Assembly: GCA_002791545.1 (NCBI GenBank)
Contig: PFXG01000065.1
Span: 1 to 59,256, forward strand
Direction of reading: 5' to 3'
Origin: Zetaproteobacteria bacterium CG_4_9_14_3_um_filter_49_83
Lineage (GTDB): Bacteria > Pseudomonadota > Zetaproteobacteria > Mariprofundales > Mariprofundaceae
DNA length: 59,256 nucleotides
Shown: positions 17,906-26,818 of the stretch, piece after piece
Layout of the letters: the number at the start of each line of letters is the position of its first letter
Position numbering within the stretch: the stretch's first letter is position 1
Notes under the pieces: model-generated
The model's database searches: none
The model's input: only the letters and a program-made list of their open reading frames with translations
What the model was told of the DNA's origin: nothing
Made by a program: the position numbers and the translations under genes

Positions 17906-17925
17906 ATGCATTCTAAATCTACCTT
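17903..17925 (+). promoter_or_regulatory. Predicted NsrR operator
   Basis: The 23-bp stretch from 17903, whose first bases are AATATGCATTCTAAATC, agrees at 17 of 23 positions with the enterobacterial NsrR palindrome (AAGATGCATTT-A-AAATGCATCTT). It overlaps the -10 box and the likely transcription start, an ideal place for repression, and sits beside the NsrR-like gene. Confidence 0.7.
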
Positions 17926-17970
17926 TTATAAAAAGGGGGAAGATTTAATTATCCTTGGAGGAATCATATT

Positions 17971-18336
17971 ATGAGTAGTGTTTATGAGCAGTTAGGTGGC
18001 GAAGCCGCGATTAATGCCGCAGTGGAAGTTTTTTATCGTAAAGTATTGGGTGATCACTATGTCAATCGCTTTTTTGAAGGCGTGGATATGGAAAAACAGG
18101 CTGGTAAACAAAAAGGCTTCCTGACTATGGTGACGGGTGGTCCGAACAACTACACAGGTAAAGATATGCGTGAAGGTCATAAACACCTGGTTAAAATGGG
18201 TCTGAATGATGCACACTTTGATCATATTCTCTGCCATTTGCGCTCGACGCTGGCTGAGCTGGGTGTATCTCAGGATTTGATTGATACAGTGATCAGCGTT
18301 GCAGAAAGCACGCGTGCCGACGTGCTGGATCGTTGA
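17971..18336 (+). CDS. Group I truncated hemoglobin
   Basis: A 121-residue globin of the trHbN/GlbN type. The proximal heme histidine is H70 in MREGHKHL, with a Tyr at the B10-like position (FYRKV, Y22). Such proteins bind O2 and NO, and many convert NO to nitrate when reduced. TTGGAGG lies before the ATG. The predicted NsrR-controlled promoter reads into it. A second, closely similar globin begins 1 bp after its stop. The presence of an associated reductase gene supports an NO-dioxygenase or O2/NO-sensing role, which is inference. Confidence 0.93.
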   Translation: MSSVYEQLGGEAAINAAVEVFYRKVLGDHYVNRFFEGVDMEKQAGKQKGFLTMVTGGPNNYTGKDMREGHKHLVKMGLNDAHFDHILCHLRSTLAELGVSQDLIDTVISVAESTRADVLDR

Positions 18337-18337
18337 T

Positions 18338-18838
18338 ATGCATTTAGAAACATTTATTCCGGCATTCCTGATGTTTGCTGTGTTGGGCCTGGTTCTTCCA
18401 ATTATTTTGTCTGATATGGCAGAAAAGGGTCGCAATTACACAGTGGAGCCGAAAGCTGAACCGGCTGCAAGCCCTGCCAGTGTTTATAAGCAAATTGGTG
18501 GAGAGGCAGCGGTGAATGCTGCTGTTGATGTGTTCTATCGCCGTGTTTTGGCGGACGCTTATGTGAATCGCTTTTTCGCAGGCGTGGATATGGATAAGCA
18601 GGCTGGCAAGCAGAAGGCATTTTTGACGATGGTGATGGGTGGTCCGCACAATTATACCGGTAAGGATATGCGTGAAGGTCACAAACATCTGATCAGGATG
18701 GGTTTAAATGATTCACATTTCGACCATATTTTGATGCATTTGCGTGCTACCTTGGCGCAACTGGGTGTGCCTGAAAATTTGATTCAGACGATTATCGGTG
18801 TGGCAGAAAGCACACGGGCAGATGTACTTGATCGTTAA
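18338..18838 (+). CDS. Membrane-anchored truncated hemoglobin
   Basis: A 166-residue protein: an N-terminal hydrophobic helix (about residues 5-25) and a short Pro/Ala/Glu linker, then a globin domain (about 47-166) very like the preceding one (about 75 percent identical by eye). The proximal histidine motif MREGHKHL is kept. The anchor suggests one of the pair works at the membrane. Which side of the membrane the globin faces cannot be read from this. It starts 1 bp after the first globin's stop, so it is coupled to it, and probably arose by tandem duplication plus a new N-terminus. Confidence 0.9.
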   Translation: MHLETFIPAFLMFAVLGLVLPIILSDMAEKGRNYTVEPKAEPAASPASVYKQIGGEAAVNAAVDVFYRRVLADAYVNRFFAGVDMDKQAGKQKAFLTMVMGGPHNYTGKDMREGHKHLIRMGLNDSHFDHILMHLRATLAQLGVPENLIQTIIGVAESTRADVLDR

Positions 18839-18863
18839 AATGTAATTTGTGCGTTGTAAGTGT

Positions 18864-18899
18864 AGGGCATCCGGACTGGTTCGGGTGCCCTGTTTGTTT
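18864..18899 (+). terminator. Terminator after the truncated hemoglobins
   Basis: AGGGCATCCGG pairs with TCGGGTGCCCT (one G-T pair and one mismatch) around a short loop, followed by TGTTTGTTT. It lies 25 bp past the second globin stop. Confidence 0.75.
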
Positions 18900-18956
18900 A
18901 GTATGGGCTTTTCAGGAAGCAGGAAAACTTTTTTTATTTAACAAGGGGAGATCAGC

Positions 18957-19922
18957 ATGCCAATGATTCATTTTGAAGGTCGGGATTACTTTTGCGCAGA
19001 GGATGAAACCATTCTTGAGAGTATGACGCGACATGGGGTGTTGATTCCATCATCGTGCCAGAGTGGCGCTTGCCAGACGTGTATGATTCGTGCGCTGCAA
19101 GGGACGCCGTCTGCGGAGTCACAAAAAGGCCTCAAGGCTACGCTGAAGGCGCAGAATTATTTTCTCGCCTGTGTATGTAAGCCTGTTGAAGATATGTCGA
19201 TTGGTCTTTCGAAGGTGTCGCCTCAGTTCACCACCACGGTTGTGAAAAAAGAACTGCTCAATGAAAGTGTCGTGCGGATTTGTTTGCAAAAACCGTCGGG
19301 TTTTAAATATATGGCGGGACAATTTATCAATGTTCAGCGTGCTTATGATGAGCTGACCCGCAGTTATTCACTGGCCAGTATTCCGGCCGACGATGTGCTT
19401 GAATTACACATCAAGCGCATCCCGGATGGAAAAATGAGCAATTGGATATTTGATGAACTGAAAGTGGATGATGAAGTGTCATTTTTCGGACCGGCGGGAG
19501 ATTGTTTCTATGTCTCCGGGCAAGCAGAGCACCCGCTATTGCTGATCGGCACCGGCACCGGCCTTGCTCCTTTGTATGGTATTTTGCGCGATGTTCTGGC
19601 GCAAGAGCATCAAGGTACGATTCATCTGTTTCACGCATCATTAACCGCAGAAGGGTTGTATCTGGAGCAGGAATTACGCGAGCTGGCCGCAAAACATGCG
19701 CATCTGAACTATGTTCCGTGTGTGATGCATGGCGATGTTCCCGAAGGTGGGCAGCAGGGTAATATTGCCGATATTCCGGCACGCCTTATCGACTCGCTTA
19801 GCGGTTATCGGGTCTTCTTATGTGGCGATCCGATGATTGTGAATAAATTGCGCCAGATGAGTTTTCTTTCGGGTGCCTCGATGCAGGATATTTATTCCGA
19901 TCCGTTTGTGTTTTCGGAGTAG
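18957..19922 (+). CDS. 2Fe-2S/FAD/NAD(P)H oxidoreductase
   Basis: A 321-residue flavin reductase of the phenol-hydroxylase-reductase or CDP-glucoseen-reductase type. Residues 1-85 form a plant-type 2Fe-2S ferredoxin (cysteines C34, C39, C42 and C72/C74). An FAD-binding domain with RSYSLAS follows (about 143), then a NAD(P)H domain with LIGTGTGLAP. It transfers electrons from NAD(P)H to a partner. Its position right after two truncated hemoglobins makes it a candidate reductase for them, though a terminator lies between. GGGGAG precedes the ATG. Confidence 0.88.
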   Translation: MPMIHFEGRDYFCAEDETILESMTRHGVLIPSSCQSGACQTCMIRALQGTPSAESQKGLKATLKAQNYFLACVCKPVEDMSIGLSKVSPQFTTTVVKKELLNESVVRICLQKPSGFKYMAGQFINVQRAYDELTRSYSLASIPADDVLELHIKRIPDGKMSNWIFDELKVDDEVSFFGPAGDCFYVSGQAEHPLLLIGTGTGLAPLYGILRDVLAQEHQGTIHLFHASLTAEGLYLEQELRELAAKHAHLNYVPCVMHGDVPEGGQQGNIADIPARLIDSLSGYRVFLCGDPMIVNKLRQMSFLSGASMQDIYSDPFVFSE

Positions 19923-19961
19923 TAATAGTCAGGCTACCATACATAAATTAGAACTTGATAA

Positions 19962-19967
19962 TATAAT
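19962..19967 (+). promoter_or_regulatory. Probable -10 box before the ArsR-type regulator
   Basis: TATAAT lies 23 bp before the regulator's ATG, in an AT-rich region with loose inverted symmetry (ATACATAAATTA against TTTAATACGTAT). No convincing -35 is visible. The symmetric AT-rich region is a possible autoregulatory operator. Confidence 0.45.
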
Positions 19968-19990
19968 GTTTAATACGTATAGTTCGGCCT

Positions 19991-20314
19991 ATGCATACAA
20001 TACCAGAATCAAACATTAAAGATGCGGCGCAGGGCTTGCGGGCGATTGCTCATGAGCTTCGGCTTGGTGTGTTGTGTCATTTATTGAACGGCCCGATGTG
20101 TGTCAACGAGTTAATCGAGGCCACGGGCGCATCACAATCCAATTTATCCCAGCATTTATCCAAAATGCGTCTGATGGGAATTATCAACAACGAAAAGCGG
20201 GGGCAACAGGTTTATTATGAGATTGCCAACCCCGAGTTTTTCAATCTGGTACATGTTTTGAAGCAAATTTACTGTCCTGAAATGTGTCAGGCTGTGACAG
20301 AAGCGGAGCATTAA
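19991..20314 (+). CDS. ArsR-family regulator, BigR/SqrR-like
   Basis: A 107-residue ArsR/SmtB-type winged-helix repressor. The DNA-recognition helix is GASQSNLSQHLSKMRLMGII. Cysteines occur at C29 and C37 and near the end at C95 and C99. BigR/SqrR-type regulators sense reactive sulfur through two such cysteines, one in the first helix region and one near the C-terminus. The metal-type ArsR ligand motif is absent. It is followed without a gap by the TolC, adaptor and RND genes and then rhodaneses, so a reactive-sulfur response is a reasonable inference. Confidence 0.75.
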   Translation: MHTIPESNIKDAAQGLRAIAHELRLGVLCHLLNGPMCVNELIEATGASQSNLSQHLSKMRLMGIINNEKRGQQVYYEIANPEFFNLVHVLKQIYCPEMCQAVTEAEH

Positions 20315-21670
20315 GTGTTTTTTTTGCCTAATGCATCAGTAATTCGTTATGTAATAATGTTTAGTGCCATGATGATGGCAACGTCGCTTGCTATGGCGGA
20401 GCAAGCCTGGACGCTGTCGCAGAGTATTCAGTTTGCCTTGCAGCATAATCGTATGCTGGGTGTTTCAGCGTTGAATGTGCAGCAATCCGAAGCTGAAGTG
20501 GAAAGAGCCACCGGACAATTGTTGCCACGCCTTGATTTTTCCAGCGGCGTCAGCAGAACAGACTCACCCTTGCAGGCTTTTGGTGCTAAATTGCAACAAC
20601 AGCGGGTTACGGCGGCCGATTTTGTGCCGGGCAGCCTGAATCACCCCGGCTATGTGAATAACTATCAGACTCGCTTGGGACTCAGTATGCCGATTTTTTC
20701 CGGCGGCGAGCTTTGGGCCGCTCGTCAGCAGGCCAGTTATCAGGCCCAGTCCAGTTCGCTTGAATATAGCTTTGCCAGACAGCGTCTTGTGTTCCAGACC
20801 ATTACGGCTTTTGTGCAGGCCAGACAGGCGCATGCGCAGCTTATCGTGCGTGAGAAAGCAGTCGAAGCGGCAGAGAAACGCTGGAACGATGTTCAGCAAT
20901 TGAAACAACGCGGCATGGCGATTAACAGTGATGTCATGGATGCCAATGTACAGCTTTTGAAAAATCGCGTTGCCCTTGATGCTGCACGTAATGCATGGGA
21001 AGACAGTCTGGATTCACTCAATCAAGTGCTGGGTCGTGAAGAGGATCATCGATTGCTGCTGGCTGAACCGGTGTTGAACTTTCAGAACGATGAGCTGGCC
21101 GGGCTGTTGCAAGAGGCCGAGAGCAAACGGGCGGATCTTCAGTCACTTATAGAACAATCGTATGCGGCCGATGCAGCCCGTAAAGCTTCCCGTTCCGGCT
21201 ATTTGCCATCGGTGAATCTGGTCGCAGCACAGGAATGGAACAGTGATACGGTGGGTATAAAAAACCGTAACACCATGATGGGACTGATGGTGGATATGAA
21301 CCTTTTCGCCGGTGGCAGTGATCGCGCCCGAATCAGAGTGGCTGAAGCTCAGGCGGCATCCATCGATATGATGATACACGACAAACGTCAGCAGATTGGC
21401 AATGAAGTGCGACAGGCATGGCGTGCAGTGCAAACTGCCGAAATGCGTGCACATAGTGAAGCAGAAGCCTTGTCGCAAAGTGAAGAGTCTGTGCGTATCA
21501 AAACACTCAGGTACCAGCAGGGCTTGGAAAAAACATCGGATTTACTGGCTTCCGGCGTGGCTTTGGATGCGGCCAGAGAGTCAGAAATCAGAGCGCGTCA
21601 CGATCTGATTCTGGCCAGAGCAGCATTAATGCTGGCAGCAGGACAATTACATGAAGGGGCGGTTCAATGA
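20315..21670 (+). CDS. TolC-family outer-membrane efflux channel
   Basis: A 451-residue OEP-family protein starting at GTG directly after the ArsR stop; an ATG at 20357 is an alternative start and gives a cleaner signal peptide. A hydrophobic export signal precedes AMAEQAW, and long helical repeats follow, for example AEVERATGQLLPRLDFS. It overlaps the adaptor gene by 4 bp. With the next two genes it forms a tripartite pump. The substrate is unknown; the neighbouring sulfur genes raise reactive sulfur compounds as a possibility. Confidence 0.9.
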   Translation: MFFLPNASVIRYVIMFSAMMMATSLAMAEQAWTLSQSIQFALQHNRMLGVSALNVQQSEAEVERATGQLLPRLDFSSGVSRTDSPLQAFGAKLQQQRVTAADFVPGSLNHPGYVNNYQTRLGLSMPIFSGGELWAARQQASYQAQSSSLEYSFARQRLVFQTITAFVQARQAHAQLIVREKAVEAAEKRWNDVQQLKQRGMAINSDVMDANVQLLKNRVALDAARNAWEDSLDSLNQVLGREEDHRLLLAEPVLNFQNDELAGLLQEAESKRADLQSLIEQSYAADAARKASRSGYLPSVNLVAAQEWNSDTVGIKNRNTMMGLMVDMNLFAGGSDRARIRVAEAQAASIDMMIHDKRQQIGNEVRQAWRAVQTAEMRAHSEAEALSQSEESVRIKTLRYQQGLEKTSDLLASGVALDAARESEIRARHDLILARAALMLAAGQLHEGAVQ

Positions 21671-22719
21671 GACACGGGAAAATGATGCATGCCATGCTTG
21701 TAACAGGATTGATACTTGTTCTGGCTGCGTGTTCCGGGCCGAAAGAGCCCGCTGTTAACAGTGCGACGCCACAGCAGGTGCAGGCACATATGATAACCGT
21801 GAACGAAATTGAATTGCCTGAACATTACGTGACCAGTGGTACCGTGACATCGGACCATAGTGTGGCCATCAGTTCGCGAATTTCAGGTTATATCCGCAAA
21901 TTATCGGTGCGCGAGGGCGATCGGGTTGAAGCCGGTCAGGTGCTGGTGCAGGTCGATCCGGTCGATGCCAGGCAGGCGTTTATTCAGGCGAAAGCTGAAA
22001 TGGTGGATGCCGAGGCGGATTTTCAGCGCTACAGCGAATTGATGAAAGTGGAAGCCGTGACCAGACAGCAGCTGGCCAGAGTGGAGCTGCGCTACAAACA
22101 GGCCAAGTCAAAAGTCGAGCAGGCCCGCAATCAGCTAAGTTATGCTGAGGTGCGCTCGCCCGTGGCCGGTGTGGTGGTTGATAAACGATTAAGCGAAGGC
22201 GACCTGGCTTCACCGGGATTAACCATTGTGGTGATTGAAGACCCTTCCAGTTTGCTGGTTGAGACCTATGTTTCCGAACAGTACGTACGGACCTTGCATG
22301 AGGAAGATGTCGTCGATGTGAATATTCCGGCGCTGAACCAGACATTCAATGGCCATGTGCGGCAGATCGTGCAGGCGGCTGATCCGGTGACCCATCAGTT
22401 TTTTATTAAAGTGGCTCTGCCATCGGATAAAGATGTACATCCGGGCATGTATGCCCAGACAGGATTCCGCATCGGTGTGAGAAACAGTGTTATGGTTCCC
22501 GAGGCCGCACTGGTCACGCAGGCCGGCTTACATGCGGTGTATGTTCTGGATGCGCAACAGGTAGCGCATTATCGACAGATTCGACTGGGTGCGCCCGTTG
22601 ATGGTCAGCTCGAAGTATTGGCGGGTCTGCATGCCGGTGATGTGATTGCATGGAAGGAGGCAGGGGCAACGCCGTTGCAAAGCGGTATGAAAGTATTACC
22701 TGTTGCAGCAGGTCAATAA
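21667..22719 (+). CDS. RND periplasmic adaptor lipoprotein
   Basis: A 350-residue membrane-fusion protein. The N-terminus has a lipobox (L-A-A-C at about residue 22) and the barrel-sandwich and beta-barrel parts are readable (SGYIRKLSVREGDRVEAGQV; YAEVRSPVAGVVVDK). It starts inside the TolC-like gene's end and its 3' end reaches the RND pump gene. Family is clear; substrate unknown. Confidence 0.9.
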   Translation: MRHGKMMHAMLVTGLILVLAACSGPKEPAVNSATPQQVQAHMITVNEIELPEHYVTSGTVTSDHSVAISSRISGYIRKLSVREGDRVEAGQVLVQVDPVDARQAFIQAKAEMVDAEADFQRYSELMKVEAVTRQQLARVELRYKQAKSKVEQARNQLSYAEVRSPVAGVVVDKRLSEGDLASPGLTIVVIEDPSSLLVETYVSEQYVRTLHEEDVVDVNIPALNQTFNGHVRQIVQAADPVTHQFFIKVALPSDKDVHPGMYAQTGFRIGVRNSVMVPEAALVTQAGLHAVYVLDAQQVAHYRQIRLGAPVDGQLEVLAGLHAGDVIAWKEAGATPLQSGMKVLPVAAGQ

Positions 22720-22738
22720 GGTGCAGGAAAACAAATCC

Positions 22739-25700
22739 ATGGCAGGCATGTCACTGAATATTGCAGGGAAACTCGGCCGTGCGGCGATGCACAGTAATTT
22801 AACGCCGATTGTCAGCATACTGATATTTCTGATTGGTCTGGTGGCGCTTTCTGTAACGCCGCGTGAGGAAAATCCGCAAATCGATGTACCTGCCGCTAAT
22901 GTAATCGTGCAGATGCAGGGGGCGAGTCCTGAGGAAGTGCAGAATCTGATTGTCCGGCCGATGGAAATGGTGCTGCGCGAAATGACCGGGGTAGATCACA
23001 CCTTTGGTACGGCGATGGATTCACTGGGTGTGGTGACGGTGATGTTCAAGGTTGGTGAGGATAAAGAAGCCAGTCTGGTTAAATTATACGATCGTATCAT
23101 GCACAACCTGAACCGAATTCCGTCAGGTGCTTCGCAACCACTGATCAAACCGATGGATGTGGACGATGTGCCGGTTTCGGTGATTACCTTGTCATCCAAT
23201 GATATGGATGGGCTGGCACTGAAACGTCTGGCAGAACGTGTGCGTGAGCAACTGGCACCGCTGAAAGGCGTCTCCGTGGCTGACATTATCGGTGGCCGTA
23301 ATCATGAAATTCGTGTGGAACTCGATCCGACACGACTGGCGGCTTATCAGATTACACTGGATCAGTTGCGCGCCGTATTTAAAGCGGCCAATGCCGGTGG
23401 TCCGATGGGCGTTCTGGTCGGTGGTAATCGGGTGACCAAGGTTTGGCTTGAAGGCTATCTGCAAAGTGCGTCGGATGTAGGTATGCTGATTGTCGGTGAT
23501 AGTCAGGGCAAACCGATTTATTTACGTGATGTCGCAGATGTCACCGATGGCCCTTCAGAAATAGATCAATTGCATAGAATCGGTTTTGGTCCGGCGGCGA
23601 ATGTAGCCATGACCGGTGAAGCGGAAACGCCTGCTGTCTCGATTGAGTTATCGAAGAAGCGCGGCACCAATGCAGTGGTGGTTACGAGTCTGATCCGGGA
23701 AAAGCTGGAATCATTAAAGGGTGATTTTATTCCGGATAATGTGCGTGTGGATATCACGCGTGATTCGGGTGAGCGCGCCGATGCAGCTGTGAATATGCTG
23801 GTTGAGCATTTGGGTATTGCGATTGCTACGGTGATTCTGATTTTACTGCTGTTCCTCGGCTGGCGCGAAGCGGCAATTGTAACGCTGAATATTCCGCTGA
23901 TTTTGTTTGTAGTGCTGGCGATTGGATTGTTTGCAGACCAGACAATTAATCGCATAACGCTGTTTGCGCTGATTCTTGCGCTGGGACTGTTGGTCGATGA
24001 TGCAATTGTCGTCATCGAAAATATTCACCGGCACTTACATCAGGGAGTTAAAACCCTGGGTGATAAGGCTAAATTAATTATCACAGCCACCAATGAGACC
24101 GGTAAACCCACCATAATTGCGACAATAGCTGTGATTCTGGCATTTATCCCGATGGCTTTTGTCACCGGTATGATGGGCCCGTACATGGGACCGATTCCAT
24201 TTAATGCCCCGCTGGCGATGGCGGCATCCCTGATTATTGCCTATGCCTTCACGCCGTGGATCGCTTTGCGCTGGATGCCATGCAAGGTTGTTGAACCGAC
24301 GATGGAAGAAAAAGATCAGCTGCCAAAGGACTGGGTGCATCGCACATATATGCGGATAGCCGTTCCGTTGATCGAAAAGCCACTGGTTCGTCGTATATTC
24401 TGGCTGATTGTGCTGGTGCTGTTTGTGGGCGCCATGTTGCAACCGGGTTGGCAGTTTATCCGTCCGGCCGGTATTAATGGTCCGATGACGCCGGGTACGG
24501 TTGAGCTGAAGATGTTACCCAAGGGCAATCAGAATACGTTCAATATCACGCTTGATTTGGCGGAAGGCTCAACGCTTGAGGATACAGATCAACTGGCACG
24601 CGAAATTGGCGATGTGCTGCGTCAGCATCCGATGGTACTGGATTACGAAACATTTGCCGGACGTGCGGGCCCTATCGATTTTAATGGCATGCTGCGCGGT
24701 GCAGCGCTGTTTCGCGAAGCGCCACATCTGGGTGAAATTCGTGTCAATCTGCTGGATAAGCATCTGCGATCTATCCGCTCGGCTGAAATCGTCTTGCAGA
24801 TTCGCGACATGCTGGAGCCCGTGATACAGGCTAACCCGAAAGTTTCGATCAAGCTGGTTGAAGATCCACCGGGACCGCCGGTCCGTGCGACGTTGCTGGC
24901 TGAAATCTACGGGCCGGATTATGACACGCAGCGAAAAATCGCCGGTCAGGTCAGGGACGTTTTCTCAAGCACCTATGACGTGACAGACGTGGATGATTCT
25001 GTTGGTGAAGACCAGCACCAGTTCAATGTCCGCATCGATAAGGAAAAAGCTTCCAGGCTGGGGATTTCCACCCGGCAGGTTGAAGGCGCACTGCGTGATT
25101 TTCTCGGCGGCTACAACTTTGGCAATGTGCATATGGCACAGGAACGTCATGCTGTTCACTTGCATGTGCAGCTGCCCAAACGTCTGCGGGCGCAAGTGCA
25201 GGACCTGAACCGGATTCACGTCAGCTCAGCCAATGGGCCTGTTCCGTTATCTGTCATTGCAACAGTTGAACAGTCTGTAGCGGCTAAACCGGTGCTCAGT
25301 AAAGACGGGCATCCGGTGGTGTATGTGACGGCCGAGCCAAAACAGGGATCGCAGGTTTATTCTTTGCTGGAAATGGACTGGCAGCTCGATGGCAGTGAGG
25401 TGCAGCCGGGAACTCAGCTTAAAACCGGTGGTATGCGTTTTACCGATACGGCACCGCAAGACACCTTTGGCTATCACATGTTGTGGGATGGTGAAATGCG
25501 TCTGACGCTTGATGTGTTCCGTGATCTGGGCGCTGCATTCATTGTAGCACTGGTGCTGATTTATCTGTTGATGGTGGGTTACTATGGCCAGTTTATTTTG
25601 CCGATGCTGGTGATGGCCCCAACGGCACTGACTATGATCGGCATTTTCCCCGGCCACTGGATCACCGGCCAGCCTTTTACCGCCACTTCAATGATCGGCA

Positions 25701-26029
25701 TGATTGCGCTGGCTGGTATTGTTGTGCGTAACTCCACCCTGTTGATTGATTTTATTCTGGATTACCGGAAACAGGGGCACGATGTGAAAACCGCCGTGCT
25801 TGAGGCCGGTGCCGTGCGTGCAAGGCCGATTCTGCTCACCGCGCTGGCGGTGATTGCCGGTACTTCCATTATGATCAGCGATCCGGTGTTCGGTGGACTG
25901 GGTGTCTCGATGGCTTTCGGTACATTGGCAGCGACGATACTGACGCTGTTTATCACGCCGTTGATGTATTACTTATGGCAACGCAATAAACTTGATACGG
26001 CTGAGCCTTGCCCAACTTCAAATTCATAA
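22739..26029 (+). CDS. RND efflux pump, inner-membrane component
   Basis: About 1096 residues. Typical RND features: TM1 near residues 20-40, two periplasmic loops, TM bundles, and the proton-relay motif LGLLVDDAIVVIENIHR with two adjacent Asp residues. The early sequence VTPREENPQIDVPAANV marks a subclass different from AcrB and from CusA-type pumps. The ATG is chosen over in-frame TTG/GTG starts upstream. The gene follows its adaptor closely. Substrate is unknown; association with a BigR-like regulator and sulfur genes suggests a sulfur-linked export role. Confidence 0.9.
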   Translation: MAGMSLNIAGKLGRAAMHSNLTPIVSILIFLIGLVALSVTPREENPQIDVPAANVIVQMQGASPEEVQNLIVRPMEMVLREMTGVDHTFGTAMDSLGVVTVMFKVGEDKEASLVKLYDRIMHNLNRIPSGASQPLIKPMDVDDVPVSVITLSSNDMDGLALKRLAERVREQLAPLKGVSVADIIGGRNHEIRVELDPTRLAAYQITLDQLRAVFKAANAGGPMGVLVGGNRVTKVWLEGYLQSASDVGMLIVGDSQGKPIYLRDVADVTDGPSEIDQLHRIGFGPAANVAMTGEAETPAVSIELSKKRGTNAVVVTSLIREKLESLKGDFIPDNVRVDITRDSGERADAAVNMLVEHLGIAIATVILILLLFLGWREAAIVTLNIPLILFVVLAIGLFADQTINRITLFALILALGLLVDDAIVVIENIHRHLHQGVKTLGDKAKLIITATNETGKPTIIATIAVILAFIPMAFVTGMMGPYMGPIPFNAPLAMAASLIIAYAFTPWIALRWMPCKVVEPTMEEKDQLPKDWVHRTYMRIAVPLIEKPLVRRIFWLIVLVLFVGAMLQPGWQFIRPAGINGPMTPGTVELKMLPKGNQNTFNITLDLAEGSTLEDTDQLAREIGDVLRQHPMVLDYETFAGRAGPIDFNGMLRGAALFREAPHLGEIRVNLLDKHLRSIRSAEIVLQIRDMLEPVIQANPKVSIKLVEDPPGPPVRATLLAEIYGPDYDTQRKIAGQVRDVFSSTYDVTDVDDSVGEDQHQFNVRIDKEKASRLGISTRQVEGALRDFLGGYNFGNVHMAQERHAVHLHVQLPKRLRAQVQDLNRIHVSSANGPVPLSVIATVEQSVAAKPVLSKDGHPVVYVTAEPKQGSQVYSLLEMDWQLDGSEVQPGTQLKTGGMRFTDTAPQDTFGYHMLWDGEMRLTLDVFRDLGAAFIVALVLIYLLMVGYYGQFILPMLVMAPTALTMIGIFPGHWITGQPFTATSMIGMIALAGIVVRNSTLLIDFILDYRKQGHDVKTAVLEAGAVRARPILLTALAVIAGTSIMISDPVFGGLGVSMAFGTLAATILTLFITPLMYYLWQRNKLDTAEPCPTSNS

Positions 26030-26049
26030 AAAAACCAAAGGAGATATTT

Positions 26050-26259
26050 ATGACTATACCCCGCGCTATTCGCATTATTGCCGGAACATTTATTCTATTA
26101 AGCTTATACCTTGCATTCCGCTATAACGGTGTCGCTCTGGGTGAGCCGACATGGCTCTGGTTCACCGCTTTTGTTGGTGCCAATCTGCTACAGTCCGGTT
26201 TCACGCAGTGGTGCTTGATGGAAAAGATTTTAGCCAGGCTGGGAATGAAATACGCTTGA
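26050..26259 (+). CDS. DUF2892 small membrane protein
   Basis: A 69-residue protein with two hydrophobic helices, matching the DUF2892 family (motif RAIRIIAGTF and GANLLQSGFTQWC). DUF2892 domains occur alone or joined to rhodanese (YgaP) and are common beside sulfur-transfer genes. AAAGGAG lies just before the chosen ATG. It ends the pump operon and is followed by a strong terminator. Confidence 0.85.
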   Translation: MTIPRAIRIIAGTFILLSLYLAFRYNGVALGEPTWLWFTAFVGANLLQSGFTQWCLMEKILARLGMKYA

Positions 26260-26270
26260 GCTAAACCGCT

Positions 26271-26333
26271 AGCAGGTGCGGGCGGGTTCCAACTCCCCTC
26301 CCCTTGTGCAGACCCGTTCGCGCCTGCTTTTTT
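26271..26333 (+). terminator. Rho-independent terminator after the RND/DUF2892 genes
   Basis: AGCAGGTGCGGGCGGGTT pairs with GACCCGTTCGCGCCTGCT with few mismatches, and the stem is followed by six T bases. It separates the pump operon from the rhodanese genes. Confidence 0.85.
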
Positions 26334-26365
26334 ATTTGAAAAACAGTGACAGGAGTTCCACTTAG

Positions 26366-26773
26366 ATGGATATGATTCAGCAAAACCTTGGCTATATTCT
26401 GATGACGGCGTTCATTTTCTGGATGTTATGGCGCAGGCTGATTGCACCGAAATTATCCGGCGTCAAAACCATGTCGGCCAGCGATTATATGAGTTTCCGG
26501 CACGAGCCACATGTGTTGATTGATGTGCGCAGTGATGGTGAGTGGCGTTCCGGCCATGCATCGATAGCGATGCATATCCCACTGGGTGAGATTACCAGGC
26601 ATCTGTATCAGGTGCCGGTGGACAGGGCGGTTGTGGTGATCTGTGCCTCGGGTAACCGCTCGGCAGTTGCTGCGACCACACTGGCTAAAGCCGGGATCGA
26701 AAATGTCTATAATTTCTCCGGTGGCATGGGCTCATGGAAGGGTGCCGGCTTACCCGTCAAGACTGGTGCCTGA
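26366..26773 (+). CDS. Membrane-anchored rhodanese
   Basis: A 135-residue single-domain rhodanese (sulfurtransferase) with one N-terminal transmembrane helix (about residues 7-26). The active-site loop is CASGNRS, with the persulfide-carrying Cys first. It is the first of three rhodaneses within 2 kb. AGGAG precedes the ATG. It is followed by a TSUP permease. Confidence 0.9.
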   Translation: MDMIQQNLGYILMTAFIFWMLWRRLIAPKLSGVKTMSASDYMSFRHEPHVLIDVRSDGEWRSGHASIAMHIPLGEITRHLYQVPVDRAVVVICASGNRSAVAATTLAKAGIENVYNFSGGMGSWKGAGLPVKTGA

Positions 26774-26818
26774 TGCAATCTGAGGAAACTCTTGAATAAT
26801 CAGGATTAGGGTCAGGGC

